Notes under the pieces: generated by a model
What the model was told of the DNA's origin: nothing
Seen by the model: only the letters and a program-made list of their open reading frames with translations
Databases searched by the model: none
Assembly: GCA_947561585.1 (NCBI GenBank)
Contig: CANNZV010001637.1
Coordinates: forward strand, 1 to 64,000
Reading direction: 5' to 3'
DNA: 64,000 bases
Source: Caprella mutica
Taxonomy: Eukaryota; Arthropoda; Malacostraca; Amphipoda; Caprellidae
Part shown: positions 45,976 through 56,200 of the stretch, piece by piece
How positions within the stretch are numbered: position 1 is the first letter of the stretch
How the letters are laid out: the number at the start of each line of letters is the position of its first letter
Made by a program: the position numbers and the translations under genes

Positions 45976-46788
45976 AGTCCACAGAAAAAGGAAACTTTAA
46001 GCAACCCGTATGCAAGAAATTAGTGCATCGCCCGCCATCTTGAATCCAAAGTAGCGAACTATTATGACATCATCACTGCTGAGCCAATGGGAGGTGATAG
46101 CTCATGGAGAATGGGGGTCAATGGAGGGTTTATATTATGACATCATCACTGCTGAGCCAATTGGAGGTGATAGCTCATGGAGAATGGGGGTCAATGGAGG
46201 GTTTATATTATGACATCATCACTGCTGAGCCAATTGGAGGTGATAGCTCATGGAGAATGGGGGTCAATGGAGGGTTTATATTATGACATCATCACTGCTG
46301 AGCCAATTGGAGGTGATAGCTCATGGAGAATGGGGGTCAATGGAGGGTTTATATTATGACATCATCACTGCTGAGCCAATTGGAGGTGATAGCTCATGGA
46401 GAATGGGGGTCAATGGAGGGTTTATATTATGACATCATCACTGCTGAGCCAATGGGAGGTGATAGCTCATGGAGAATGGGGGTCAATGGAGGGTTTATAT
46501 TATGACATCATCACTGCTGAGCCAATTGGAGGTGATAGCTCATGTAGAATGGGGGTCAATGGAGGGTTTATATTATGACATCATCACTGCTGAGCCAATG
46601 GGAGGTGATAGCTCATGGAGAATGGGGGTCAATGGAGGGTTTATATTATGACATCATCACTGCTGAGCCAATTGGAGGTGATAGCTCATGGAGAATGGGG
46701 GTCAATGGAGGGTTTTCCTCTTTTGTCATATTATAAATTCAAGATGGCGGTATATAATGGGCTGAAGTAACTTTCATTTCTGTGGACA
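45976..46788. mobile_element. Inverted-repeat element (family E) with an internal minisatellite
   Basis: The left end GTCCACAGAAAAAGGAAACT ... GCCATCTTGAAT pairs with the right end ATTCAAGATGGC ... AACTTTCATTTCTGTGGAC (arms of about 50-70 bp, imperfect). The interior is the 73-bp tandem array. No coding capacity. A target-site duplication is not obvious. Confidence 0.8.
46068..46715. repeat. 73-bp minisatellite, about 8.8 copies
   Basis: The unit begins TATGACATCATCACTGCTGA and ends CAATGGAGGGTTTATAT. Copies differ mainly at CCAATTGG / CCAATGGG. A 60-codon open frame recurs in each copy and is a by-product. Confidence 0.97.
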
Positions 46789-47645
46789 GTACTTAGGCTC
46801 AATAATTTAGTGATAGTTAAGGAGAATCCGTGAAATTTTCGGATTGTTTCTGAGACACTATGATTATTTGTATAAATTTTGATATTACAGTTCAAAGGAT
46901 GTAAATATAAGTTCTCTGTAGAGTATAATGTATAAGGCTAATTCCTATTTTTATATCACTCTCCTATTTTGCGTAAATGAGAACAGCTATAAAGACCGAA
47001 ACCATTTTTATACAATAGGGAAAGCGAATTATTTCGTTTGATCAATCGACTTGATTATTTTAATTCATTATTAAAATATTCATCCAAATTAAAGAAAAAA
47101 CTAGTGCTGTTTTATGTAAAATCCATTAGTTTATTTTAATTTAAAAAATCCTTGTTCTATTTTGCTCAATATAAAATAGGTTCATATTTTTTAGTATGAT
47201 TTTTTACTCTTCCCTTTGCTATATCATTTCGCTGTTTATATATAAAAGAAGCTGCTATATTATTTAGTACTTTGAAATTAATATATAGAGCAATATATAT
47301 AGGAACACATTAGTATTGTAATTTTATTTTGAACCTTTTTGGTTCGACGGATATCAAAATAATTTGAAACTTAGGTTAGAAAATTAATATGCACTTTAAT
47401 TTTAAGATAGGTTTTAAGTTTATATGTATAATTAGGTTTATATAATATTCATCGTAAGAATGTAACATAGCAAAAGCTATTTTACGGAATTAAGTGTAGC
47501 TATGATTTAATAATAAAGTAATAATTAGTATTGAGTTCCAATAGACTGTGATGATTTTAAGCAAAAAATATAAATATCTCGCAAAATTGAACCCATACTC
47601 AATAGAGCCCATGAAATATATAGATTAAAAGCCATTTTGAACAAT

Positions 47646-47875
47646 AGGCTAAACTCTGAGTTATCGAGCAGATACATATTTTCGGTCATATAAGAAAAAG
47701 AAATATAATTTAACATAACATTGTACTGTATCCTTCTAACTCGCTATTATAATTAGTATCCATGATACCTTCAGGTATCATGGATACCAAATAAAATAGC
47801 GAGTTAAATTTTTATTGTTAAATAGCTCTTATATGATCGAAAACACGGTACCGTCCGATAACTCGGATCTTACCC
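47646..47875. mobile_element. Family A MITE, full with a long core
   Basis: Left AGGCTAAACTCTGAGTTATC; inner arms TAACTCGCTATTATAATTAG / ATAAAATAGCGAGTTA; core GTATCCATGATACCTTCAGG; right GATCGAAAACACGGTACCGT to GATCTTACCC. Confidence 0.9.
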
Positions 47876-48209
47876 GATATGTCGTTACAATCTCTAATTT
47901 CTATATACTTTCACATATCCGTAGTTAGGCACTAATAACTCAAAATGACATGTCACGGTTGGATTTCGGTTGTTTGTGAGTATATATTATATAATAAACG
48001 AATAAATTAACAGTAACTCCGCTTTAAAAATGTATTTTAAATTAATGTTAACAAATAGTTTTGTTATCATCAAATTCTTCTTTCTAATCGAGAAAATTAT
48101 TATTGCAGCTATAGACATTTTAAATGTATAATTTATTTGTGTATTTTATTGCTACCAAATAGACCCAAAAAATAGGCCAGTAATTCTAGAAGATGTTTCA
48201 GCTAGGCTT

Positions 48210-48495
48210 AGGTAGGATGTACTTGATTTGTACTTACTGTAAGTACATAAGATATGATGTACTTATTATGTACTTACTGTAAGGACATGCATGCATATAT
48301 GTTCTTGATTTGTACTTACAGTAAGTACATGCAGGTATGCATGAACTTGTTGTGTACTTACTGGAAGTACATAAGGTATGATGTACTTGTTATGTACTTG
48401 CTGTAAGTACTTAAAGGCATGCATGTAGTAACTGTTGTTATGTACTTGTTGTAAGTACATACATGCATATATGTTCTTGATATGTACTTACTAGG
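48210..48495. repeat. Repeat of palindromic TACTTACTGTAAGTA units
   Basis: About six units of 45-55 bp, each with GTACTTACTGTAAGTAC or a close variant, separated by ATGATGTACTTGTTATGTACT-like or GCATGCATATATGTTC pieces. Confidence 0.88.
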
Positions 48496-49074
48496 TTTTC
48501 TTCCAGCTTTTAGTATGATTTCTTTTACCGTTGCCATAGAACAAACAAAATATTTCTCCTAAGTCACTGTCACTATTGTGGAATCTAGTCATACCTACTT
48601 TCTTCTATTTTTCAAAACCTATTAATGTTCATTGTACCAAATTTAATTCATTTTAGAGGTATATCTAATTCAGATTTCGTATACTAGCAATTGTCAAAGA
48701 CCATAGTAATTAGTAAAAACGCAATTATTGTTTTAAGTTTAATGAACATTATCTATAGAAAGATTTTAATTGTAGTATTGTATACTTCAATTTTCTGCAT
48801 TAGATTTTTATATAGTGGATCTCTTATGGTAGATCTCTTATATAGATCTTTTATAGTAGCTTCTACATTAGATCCTTTATAGTACATTTTACATCTATGT
48901 AAATCCTTTTCTTTTTTTCACTGGATTCTTGCTGATGACTTTTCACAGTTAGATCCGTTGGCTTCACCGCCGTGCCTTTAGGTCTTAAGGTTAGTTGTAG
49001 TTGTAGAGTTAAGAGAAATAGTCTCCTCTGTTATAGTTAGCTGTTATTGTACATATATTGCTGCTGAAACTTGG

Positions 49075-49165
49075 TCCGTTAGGTGGACTTCTGTCCGTTA
49101 GGTGGACTTCTGTCCATTAGGTGGACTTGGCCCGTTAGGTGGACTTGGTCCGTTAGGTGGACTCG
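49075..49165. repeat. 18-19-bp tandem repeat, five copies
   Basis: GTCCGTTAGGTGGACTT, repeated with TCTG or GG between copies. Confidence 0.92.
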
Positions 49166-49572
49166 AGTTAATTGAACTTCATAGTGCAGACATAGAAGAT
49201 AGAATATGAATCCTGTAATTTGGTTTGAAAAATCATTTCATTTTTAAATTACTTCACTTGTTAAATGAATTCCCTTTATAGTTATATTATATTACACTAT
49301 ATATGTTCTATTTATATACTGTTCAACTTTATAAGTTTCTACCAATTAAAGTAATCTGCATCGATGTAAAAATTCTTATTAAGGTAACAATTTGTTCCGC
49401 ATTTTAGGCGATAATCTTATTCAAAATTATTTCAGTTCCATAGTCTAAATACACCTACTCCTTACTTCGATGAAGCTAAAAATTAAATTATTATCTAAAA
49501 ACATCTTTTTCATTTACCTATCCTCTTGCAAGCCAAATTTTAAATCCAGTCTGCTCGATACTGTACTCATTA

Positions 49573-49692
49573 GGGTAAGTTCTGATTTATCGGACGGTGT
49601 CACGTGTTCGATCATATAAGAAAGAGATATTTCATTATGAATATACAAAATTGAGAATGTAGAACCATCCGATGACTCGTAATTAACTTACC
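49573..49692. mobile_element. Family A MITE, short form
   Basis: TA then GGGTAAGTTCTGATTTATCG; right TTGAGAATGTAGAACCATCC to TTAACTTACC. Confidence 0.86.
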
Positions 49693-50520
49693 AGTGGTTC
49701 TTAACTTTGCTGGAGGTAGCGAATTCCTCCATAAATGTTTCATCAAACCATTCCTTTTAGTTAAAAAATAAAAGGCGCTTTTCTTATATTTAAAATAAAA
49801 AATATGAATATAACTATTATAATTATAGTGTATTGATACACAAACTATAAGAACAAAAGAAAGAAAATCCACAAAAAATAATTATTTCATCCTTCAATGG
49901 GTTATCATTAAAAAAAACATTGAAATATTAAAATATATTCATTGCGGAGAGCCATGGCTTACTTAATATACAGAAAGGGTATAAAATAAATAAAATTACT
50001 TCAATGATAAGTTATACTCATAAAACTGAGAGAATTTGATGTTATTTGGTAACCAATCTTTCAAATTTCTCGCATAGAAATATGTTGTACAGATTATCTA
50101 ATTTACGGATTTGTCTCTTAATTGACGTTATTTCTAATTAAATTGCTCATAACTTTTTTATTTGAATACACATTTCAATGAACTTTATAGCAATGAATGC
50201 GTTTAGATATTAGGTATCGAAATATAGACTTAGAATTTTTTAAGCGTTAGTAAATAGTCAGCTGTAATGGATGTCGTACCACCTACTTTTTCTCCCGTAC
50301 GAATAACATAGGAATATTTCGCCGATAACCTAAAAAGGAACCCAACTCACTTCACTTGACTATTCAATAAACCATAGAATTTTTTTTTTACGGCAGAAAG
50401 TGAAAGGATTTTCCCGACAGTTCACTCATAATTTATTTATACTAATAAATAAATTTTAGTTGAAATCCACTTTCCATATATTATTTTATCTTTATTAACA
50501 TCTTATTGTAAACTAGATTA

Positions 50521-50985
50521 TGTGCACTCGGTAGAGCGCATACCTTCGCTTCCGCTTTGACCCATTCTCTCCCAAAATTTAAGAAACTGCTAACTGGATA
50601 ATAACCAATCGTCCCATCAAATTTCAAACAATTTGGTTGAATACTTTTGGAGTTATTGAGTTACAAATATCCTTGATCTTTGACCTTTGACCTGATCGCT
50701 CCCAAAATCTAACAAAATGGTTCCTGTATATTGAACAATCGTCCCACCAAGTTTCATGCAATATGGTTCAATACTTTTTGAGTTATAAATGACCAGGACC
50801 TTGACCTTTGACCGGGTCGCTCCCAAAATTCTAGCAGCAGTTCACTGGACATGGCCCAATCGTTTCATCAAATTTCAGGCAATTTGGTTGAACACTTTTT
50901 CAGTTAATCGAATAACAAGAAGATATATAAATAAATAAATAAATAAAGTCCGATGAAAATATGACCTTCCCGCATTCTGCAAAGG
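50521..50985. mobile_element. TTGACCTTTGACC dispersed repeat (family G), three internal units
   Basis: It begins GTGCACTCGGTAGAGCGCAT, with an A-box-like TAGAGCGCAT. Three units of about 110 bp follow, each with TTTGACC, TCGCTCCCAAAAT, CAATCGT and CAATTTGGTTGAA. It closes near GACCTTCCCGCATTCTGC. Similar TTTGACC repeats are widespread in animal genomes. The class (tRNA-derived or DNA element) is unsure. Confidence 0.72.
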
Positions 50986-51006
50986 TAATCAGGTAACGTT
51001 GAAAAT

Positions 51007-51581
51007 ACAGTGGCATCTCTTTACTTTTACGGTCCGAGAAAAAAGTTCGTACCGTACAAGTAGATAAAAAAAAGTTCAGACCGTAAATGTAGGTTAAAAA
51101 AAGTTCGGACCGTAAATGTAGATTAAAAAAAGTTCGTACCGTACAAGAAGATAAAAAAAAAAGTTCAGACCGTAGAGGTAAATCAAAATCAAAATTCGAA
51201 ATTACAAATTAAAATTAAAATTTGCATAAATTTAAAAACATTTAGGCTTATAAATATAATACTGTTGATACGCGTTGACTCATATAAGAAGCTCTACTCT
51301 AGATATCAAATTTATTCTTCTACAATATTCAAGATGGAACATTCTTCAATGGAAAGGACATTCTTTGAGACAACACTTGTCACATTAATGTTTGATGGTA
51401 TTAGAGTCCTTATTATTGTCTTTTTTGTTCGTGTCTTTATTGAAAATGTCACATTTCTTTGTCCTGTATAATTTAATGTTCCAATGTGCAATGTTTCATA
51501 CATTACCTATGATATAATTATTACCTCATGCAAATATTTATCAAAAAAAGTTCATACAGTAAAACTAAAGAGATCCATAAA
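51007..51581. mobile_element. Inverted-repeat element (family F) with internal tandem copies
   Basis: The left end GGCATCTCTTTACTTTTACG pairs with the right end AGTAAAACTAAAGAGATCC. Inside the left part, four to five copies of about 31 bp built on AAAAAAGTTCGGACCGTAAA run from 51040 to 51180. The same motif, inverted, sits inside the 39-kb MITE. Short open frames at 51265-51503 match nothing known. Confidence 0.68.
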
Positions 51582-51779
51582 GTGCGCAATTAAGGTTTAA
51601 TATAGAAAATATATATATGGTTAATTGGTTATATATGATAATCTATAGGAGAATTAAAAACAACCACAAAGACCGATTTTATTAAATCTATTTACAACAA
51701 TAATACCCTGGCAAATCAAGGGCAAATATAGTAAAGGGACTACCTAACAATTGCGAGTGAAGGGTCTAGTGATAGATAG

Positions 51780-52322
51780 ATAATGATAAATTTATTATAA
51801 TAAGTATAATTTTATTATGACTATGATAATTTTATTTTGATAATTATAATTTTATTATGATAAAGATAATTTTATTATTATAAAGATAATTTTATTATTA
51901 TAAAGATAATTTTATTATTATAAAGATAATTTTATTATGATAAAGATAATTTTATTATGATAATTATAATTTTATTATTATAAAGATAATTTTATTATTA
52001 TAAAGATAATTTTATTATTATAAAGATAATTTTATTATTATAAAGATAATTTTATTATAATAAAGATAATTTTATTATGATAAAGATAATTTTATTATGA
52101 TAATTATAATTTTATTATGATAAAGATAATTTTATTATTATAAAGATAATTTTATTATTATAAAGATAATTTTATTATTATAAAGATAATTTTATTATGA
52201 TAAAGATAATTTTATTATGATAATTATAATTTTATTATTATAAAGATAATTTTATTATTATAAAGATAATTTTATTATTATAAAGATAATTTTATTATTA
52301 TAAAGATAATTTTATTATAATA
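51780..52322. repeat. 20-bp minisatellite, about 27 copies
   Basis: The unit TAAAGATAATTTTATTATTA, with TTATGA variants and TAATTATAATTTTATTATGA forms recurring about every 100-120 bp. This implies a higher-order block. Confidence 0.96.
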
Positions 52323-53577
52323 ATTTCATTTGAATCTGCAAAAAAATCTTCCTCAAGGAAAATTCTAACTTTATTTAGTAGACTCTTCATCTCCCTTCAT
52401 TAAGGCAATGGACAAGTGTCCTTCAAACCAGTAATACCAATAGTATATTATTCATACATTATAAGCAAAGACGAGCAAGCAAATAGGCCTCCACACAAGT
52501 GTTCAGGCTAACAAGGAACTATATTGTTAGCTAATGTACTAAAGCTAGGTTATACTGTGGCCTTCAGACTTTCACAGTCAGTTGTGATAAGAGAGCAGTG
52601 TTGTATGGTCGTGTTAGGTCCTCCCAATTAAAAACTATGCATAACAATTTATTATTAAGATAATCTAGATTGAGTATTTGAAGATTAAATTTAGGCTTTT
52701 TTAGATCTATAAGAGGATAGAGAAATTTGGAATTTAATATAGCATTATTTAAATAATAAATAAACATCTCGCTGTATTAACCAAACCAATCAGAATGACT
52801 TGCGAATCTGAGATTATTTGTAGCTTGGCATCAAGGAGTCAGATAAGTTACTTGCTGTAGAACTCCTCTATAGTGAAAGAGAGTTCTGAGTAAGAGAACT
52901 ACCGCGTATAATGAACAAATTTCCTTTAGTCTGTCATAAAATTGCAATTACTTTTCTAAAACTGATGCTATTCATGGCAGCCTAAAGAAAATTTGTTCAC
53001 AATACGGGTTAGTTCTCTTATTTAGGATCCTACATTCACTATAGAGGACTAGACTAATGAGGAGTGCTACATAGTATCTTAAAAACATTGTCCGACTCCT
53101 AGTTTTCACCTCATAAATTTTTATATATATTGTCTATATACTCTACTTATGATAACTTACAGAGGTTTAAATTAACATTAATGATTTCAGTCATAGTTTC
53201 ATAGATATATATAATATACAGTACATAAACTATATTGTTAATTAAGTATTCAACCCATGTGAAGTCAACATACATGCTAAGAATTTTAATTACTAATTCA
53301 TATACTTAATTTTAAATATTTCCTATTAAAATTTTGATTATTTGGGTAGCGCGACATTGTTTATTTATGAAAAATGTTTTGAAAATCGAAGATATGTCGA
53401 AACCGAGCAACAGTTTATTACCAGTCAAATATGCTCTTCAAATAATAAAAATATAAACAAAGGTGTTGTTCTATCCTTCAATTCACACAATAATATCTAC
53501 AATAGTAAATATTATTGCAGATCAAACAATAATATTACCTTTTCAAAGAATTCACGAAAACTGAAGCTCAAATCATC

Positions 53578-53585
53578 ATGAAAGA
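53578..53585 (+). CDS. Sulfotransferase coding exon 1 (eight coding bases)
   Basis: ATG AAA GA, then donor GTAAGA. Joined to exon 2 it starts MKEFKFEPYEG, a normal N-terminus. The preceding bases form the 5' UTR, with an unknown start point. Confidence 0.75.
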
Positions 53586-55761
53586 GTAAGAAACTGCAAA
53601 TATTTCATTAAATGAGAATATAAAACGTTTGTAAGAGCTTATATCATTATTTGTAAACAAATTCTATTTCAGGTTCAAGTTCGAGCCTTATGAAGGCCCT
53701 CAAAAAGAAACATTGGCGAAATATATGCCTCTGTACTCTAATTTGATGACTATATTACCTGCAAACACGAGGATGCCTGATGTATATAAGGATTTCCATA
53801 AGCAGTACCAAGATTTCACATCGAAACCAACTGATCACTGGGTTGTCTCATACCCCAAAGCAGGTAATGTATACTGAAAAATGACCTTGACCTTTAACCT
53901 GTTTGCTACAAAAAATCTAACAAACTAGTTCCTTGATTATGATGACCAATCGTCTCACCAAATTTCAGGCTATTTGGTTGAATGTTTTTGATTTATGCGA
54001 ATAAAAAGATAATATATAAGGAAATCCCGCCTAAAATAAAACCTTCCACAATCTGCGGAGGTGATTAGTATAAATATTGGTATGAATATATAGACAGAAG
54101 TATTTACGTTACACAGGAACGACATGGTCACAAGAGTTGGTCTGGAGCCTCATGTTCGGGTTGGACCATCCAAGAACAAGTGAAATTCTGACTAAAAGAT
54201 TCCCATTCTTCGAGTGAGATTATATATATAACTGAGAAATAAAATGAGTTAATTTTAGGCTGAGCACTCTCTAACTACAGTAACTTCTAATAGATGGGAT
54301 TCCCTATTTCCGGAAGGTTACAAACTTGATGATCTTCCTGCTGATGATCCCAATAAGACTGGTAACATGTGGAAGGCTCTCACCGAACAGTTGCCGGAAC
54401 CAAGGACCATAAAGAGTCATCTTCATCGAGGTCTCTTACCTGCTAGTGTGGATACGGTCAAACCAAAGGTTACCTTTAAAGAATGCTCTTACGAACAAAT
54501 TAATTTAATTCAGCTATGATAGTGGAAGTTTAAGAAAATCTCTCTGAACAGTTTAAATTCATTCATGTACATTTTTTCTTGTTAGCTGGCACATAAGAGA
54601 TTAATTAGAATGTTTATTCAATCAAATAAATTCGTTTCAGATTGTGTATGTATGTAGAGATCCTCGTGACCTCTGCATTTCTCTCTATTACCACAGCATC
54701 AAACTGGATGGTTACACAGGAGGATTCGATAACTTCGTCAACATCTTCCTAGATGATGCTTGTGAGATACTATAATTAATAAAGGATTAGAAGTTATATA
54801 TATTAGTACTTGATGAATTTCCTCTCATATAATTCAATATATAGTTGTTTTAATAACTTTACATGTGGCGAAAAGTATATATTCGTTAAATATTGATTTA
54901 CTTTTGGAAATATCATTAATTGACATTTTAGCTAATCCTTGTACAAATAATCCAGTGAGCTATAATTCAGTTCATTTAATCTTTAATAAACATAAACTTA
55001 TCTTTCAGTGCCTTGGTCCCCATACTGGAGCCACGTTAGAAGTTTCTGGGACATTCGAAACGAGAAAAATGTTATGTTTTTAAGTTTCGAGGAACTAAAG
55101 AAGGTGATACAGCAATTCATAAACCAATCGCTAAGTATTTTCAATAAATTTAAACTAACAAGATATTTTTCAATGTAGGATATGAAGACATCTCTGAAGA
55201 AAGTAGCTGCCTTCCTCGAAATTAAAAGAGGAGACAAAGTGGGCGAGTTGACAGATGAGGAAATAAAGTTACTGGAAGAGCATCTTGATTTCAAGAGCAT
55301 GAGTAAGAACCCAGCGGTTAATAACGAGATTCTCATGTCTGCAGCAGTTGCTTCTACAGCGGATAACCAGAATATGAAGTTCATGAGGAAAGGCATTGTG
55401 AGTTCAATGTGTTTAACATAGGATTTGCTAAACTGCCAATTGTTACTTCGAAGAGAAACTATAATTTTTTTTACAAATTTGTATTCAACTTTATATCTTC
55501 TTTTTGGTTGAAAAACGTAAATGATATTATTGAAATTACAATTTTTGAGTAGACAAGTCCTGTACGATATTTTTCTGTCATAGTTTTCAATTAGAAAATG
55601 TGTTTATACTGTTTACTAGGTTAGTACATTATTTTCCATTGCAATTTCAGGTTGGAGATCACAAGAATCACCTCACAGCTGAACATCTCAGTCGGTTCAA
55701 GAAATGGACCGAAGAAGGACTTAAAGGATCCGACTTCCCTTATTATAGAAACTATGAATGA
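53578..55761 (+). CDS. Cytosolic sulfotransferase, complete gene of eight coding exons
   Basis: It transfers sulfate from PAPS to hydroxyl or amino groups of small acceptors in the cytosol. Coding exons are 53578-53585, 53673-53863, 54117-54213, 54294-54468, 54641-54761, 55009-55103, 55179-55397 and 55651-55761. All are GT-AG and in frame, giving 338 residues, a normal length. The 5'-phosphosulfate loop YPKAGTTW is at 63-70 and the catalytic histidine in KSHLHRGLLP at 141. The 3'-phosphate site RDPRDLCIS (Arg163, Ser171) has the usual eight-residue spacing. RKGIVGDHKNHLT is at 299-311, where the family normally has GDWKN. No signal peptide or membrane segment. The wording of the C-terminal half (HLDFKSMSKNPAVN, KGSDFPYY) resembles arthropod members. 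The acceptor substrate cannot be predicted. AATAAA at 55793 is a likely poly(A) signal. Confidence 0.93.
53673..53863 (+). CDS. Sulfotransferase exon 2
   Basis: Acceptor TTCTATTTCAG. It reads from FKFEPYEGPQKETLAKYMPL to TDHWVVSYPKAG; donor GCAG|GTAATG. Carries the first half of the PAPS loop. Confidence 0.92.
53881..54068. mobile_element. TTTGACC-type repeat (family G) in sulfotransferase intron 2
   Basis: A single unit with ATGACCTTGACCTTTAACCT, CCAATCGTCTCACCAAATTT, AGGCTATTTGGTTGAATG and an end piece CCTTCCACAATCTGCGGAGG. It matches the 50.5-kb copy. Confidence 0.8.
54117..54213 (+). CDS. Sulfotransferase exon 3
   Basis: Acceptor TTACACAG. Reads GTTWSQELVWSLMFGLDHPR, then TSEILTKRFPFFE; donor TCGA|GTGAGA. 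Confidence 0.92.
54294..54468 (+). CDS. Sulfotransferase exon 4 with the catalytic histidine
   Basis: The acceptor CTTCTAATAG lies only 80 bp after the previous donor. Includes LPEPRTIKSHLHRGLLP; donor AAAG|GTTACC, a weaker donor. Confidence 0.91.
54641..54761 (+). CDS. Sulfotransferase exon 5 with the PAP 3'-phosphate site
   Basis: Acceptor TTCGTTTCAG. Reads IVYVCRDPRDLCISLYYHSI, then KLDGYTGGFDNFVNIFLDDA; donor GCTT|GTGAGA. Confidence 0.92.
55009..55103 (+). CDS. Sulfotransferase exon 6
   Basis: Acceptor TATCTTTCAG. Reads LPWSPYWSHVRSFWDIRNEK, then NVMFLSFEELKK; donor GAAG|GTGATA. Confidence 0.9.
55179..55397 (+). CDS. Sulfotransferase exon 7
   Basis: Acceptor TTTCAATGTAG. Reads DMKTSLKKVAAFLEIKRGDK through FKSMSKNPAVNNEI to NMKFMRKGI; donor CATT|GTGAGT. 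Confidence 0.92.
55651..55761 (+). CDS. Sulfotransferase exon 8, C-terminus
   Basis: Acceptor TTGCAATTTCAG. Reads VGDHKNHLTAEHLSRFKKWT, then EEGLKGSDFPYYRNYE and stop TGA at 55759-55761. Confidence 0.92.
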   Translation, partial: VGDHKNHLTAEHLSRFKKWTEEGLKGSDFPYYRNYE

Positions 55762-56200
55762 AATTGTTGTTGAAAAGATTTTGGTGCATGTTAATAAATT
55801 AATATTTTATTTAATCGTAAGGGATCTAATTTGTTAAAAGTTCTTTTTATTTATTAAGAAAAAATAATTAAGCGAAATAAAATGTTTATTTATAATAAAA
55901 TATATTTTCATTTTTTGTACGTGCATTAGATAATTTTTCACATATTTTACCAAAATAATTATATACTTTCTCTTGTTCTTTATTAATTGTCCATGAACTC
56001 ATCTGGAATGCTGATTCAAAGTGAAAAAAAATCAAAACCCTAAATTTGGGATTCAACATATAGGTTTGAATTGATTGTGACTCATTGTTAGGAAAAAAAG
56101 TAGTTAATCTTGTATAAAATGAAATAACTGCTGCAGCGATCACGAGTTAAATGAAAATTGTTATTCTATTTTTGAAGATGTAAACATCATGAAATACATA

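Larger units (their letters stand above)
44976..47517 (+). other. Probable 3' UTR of the RBM24-like gene
   Basis: No further exon is seen. AATAAA at 47512-47517 is a possible poly(A) signal; the true end is not determined. It contains a 130-bp tandem duplication, the 73-bp minisatellite element and AT-rich DNA. If transcribed to 47517, the mRNA would carry the minisatellite in its 3' UTR. Confidence 0.4.
47518..53340. other. Intergenic DNA between the RBM24-like and sulfotransferase genes
   Basis: AT-rich. It holds two family A MITEs, a TTTGACC-type dispersed repeat, element F and four short tandem arrays. 49700-50510 and 52330-53340 show nothing recognisable. Confidence 0.55.

Noticed and set aside
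46104..46651. Six overlapping 60-residue frames
   Set aside because: The same frame recurs in each 73-bp repeat unit and shifts frame between units; not a gene.
50521..50560. tRNA-like start (TCGGTAGAGCGCAT)
   Set aside because: Only the A-box-like part is present, with no cloverleaf or B box at proper spacing. It belongs to the TTTGACC-type dispersed repeat.
51265..51503. Overlapping short frames on both strands inside element F
   Set aside because: About 65 residues, no recognised domain, AT-rich, and inside an inverted-repeat element.
53342..53577. Upstream continuation of the sulfotransferase reading frame
   Set aside because: This frame ends in a stop at the start codon region and is not in phase with the true exon join (ATG AAA GA|G). 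It is probably 5' UTR.
54998..55396. 132-residue frame on the - strand
   Set aside because: Antisense shadow of sulfotransferase exons 6 and 7; it also spans their intron.
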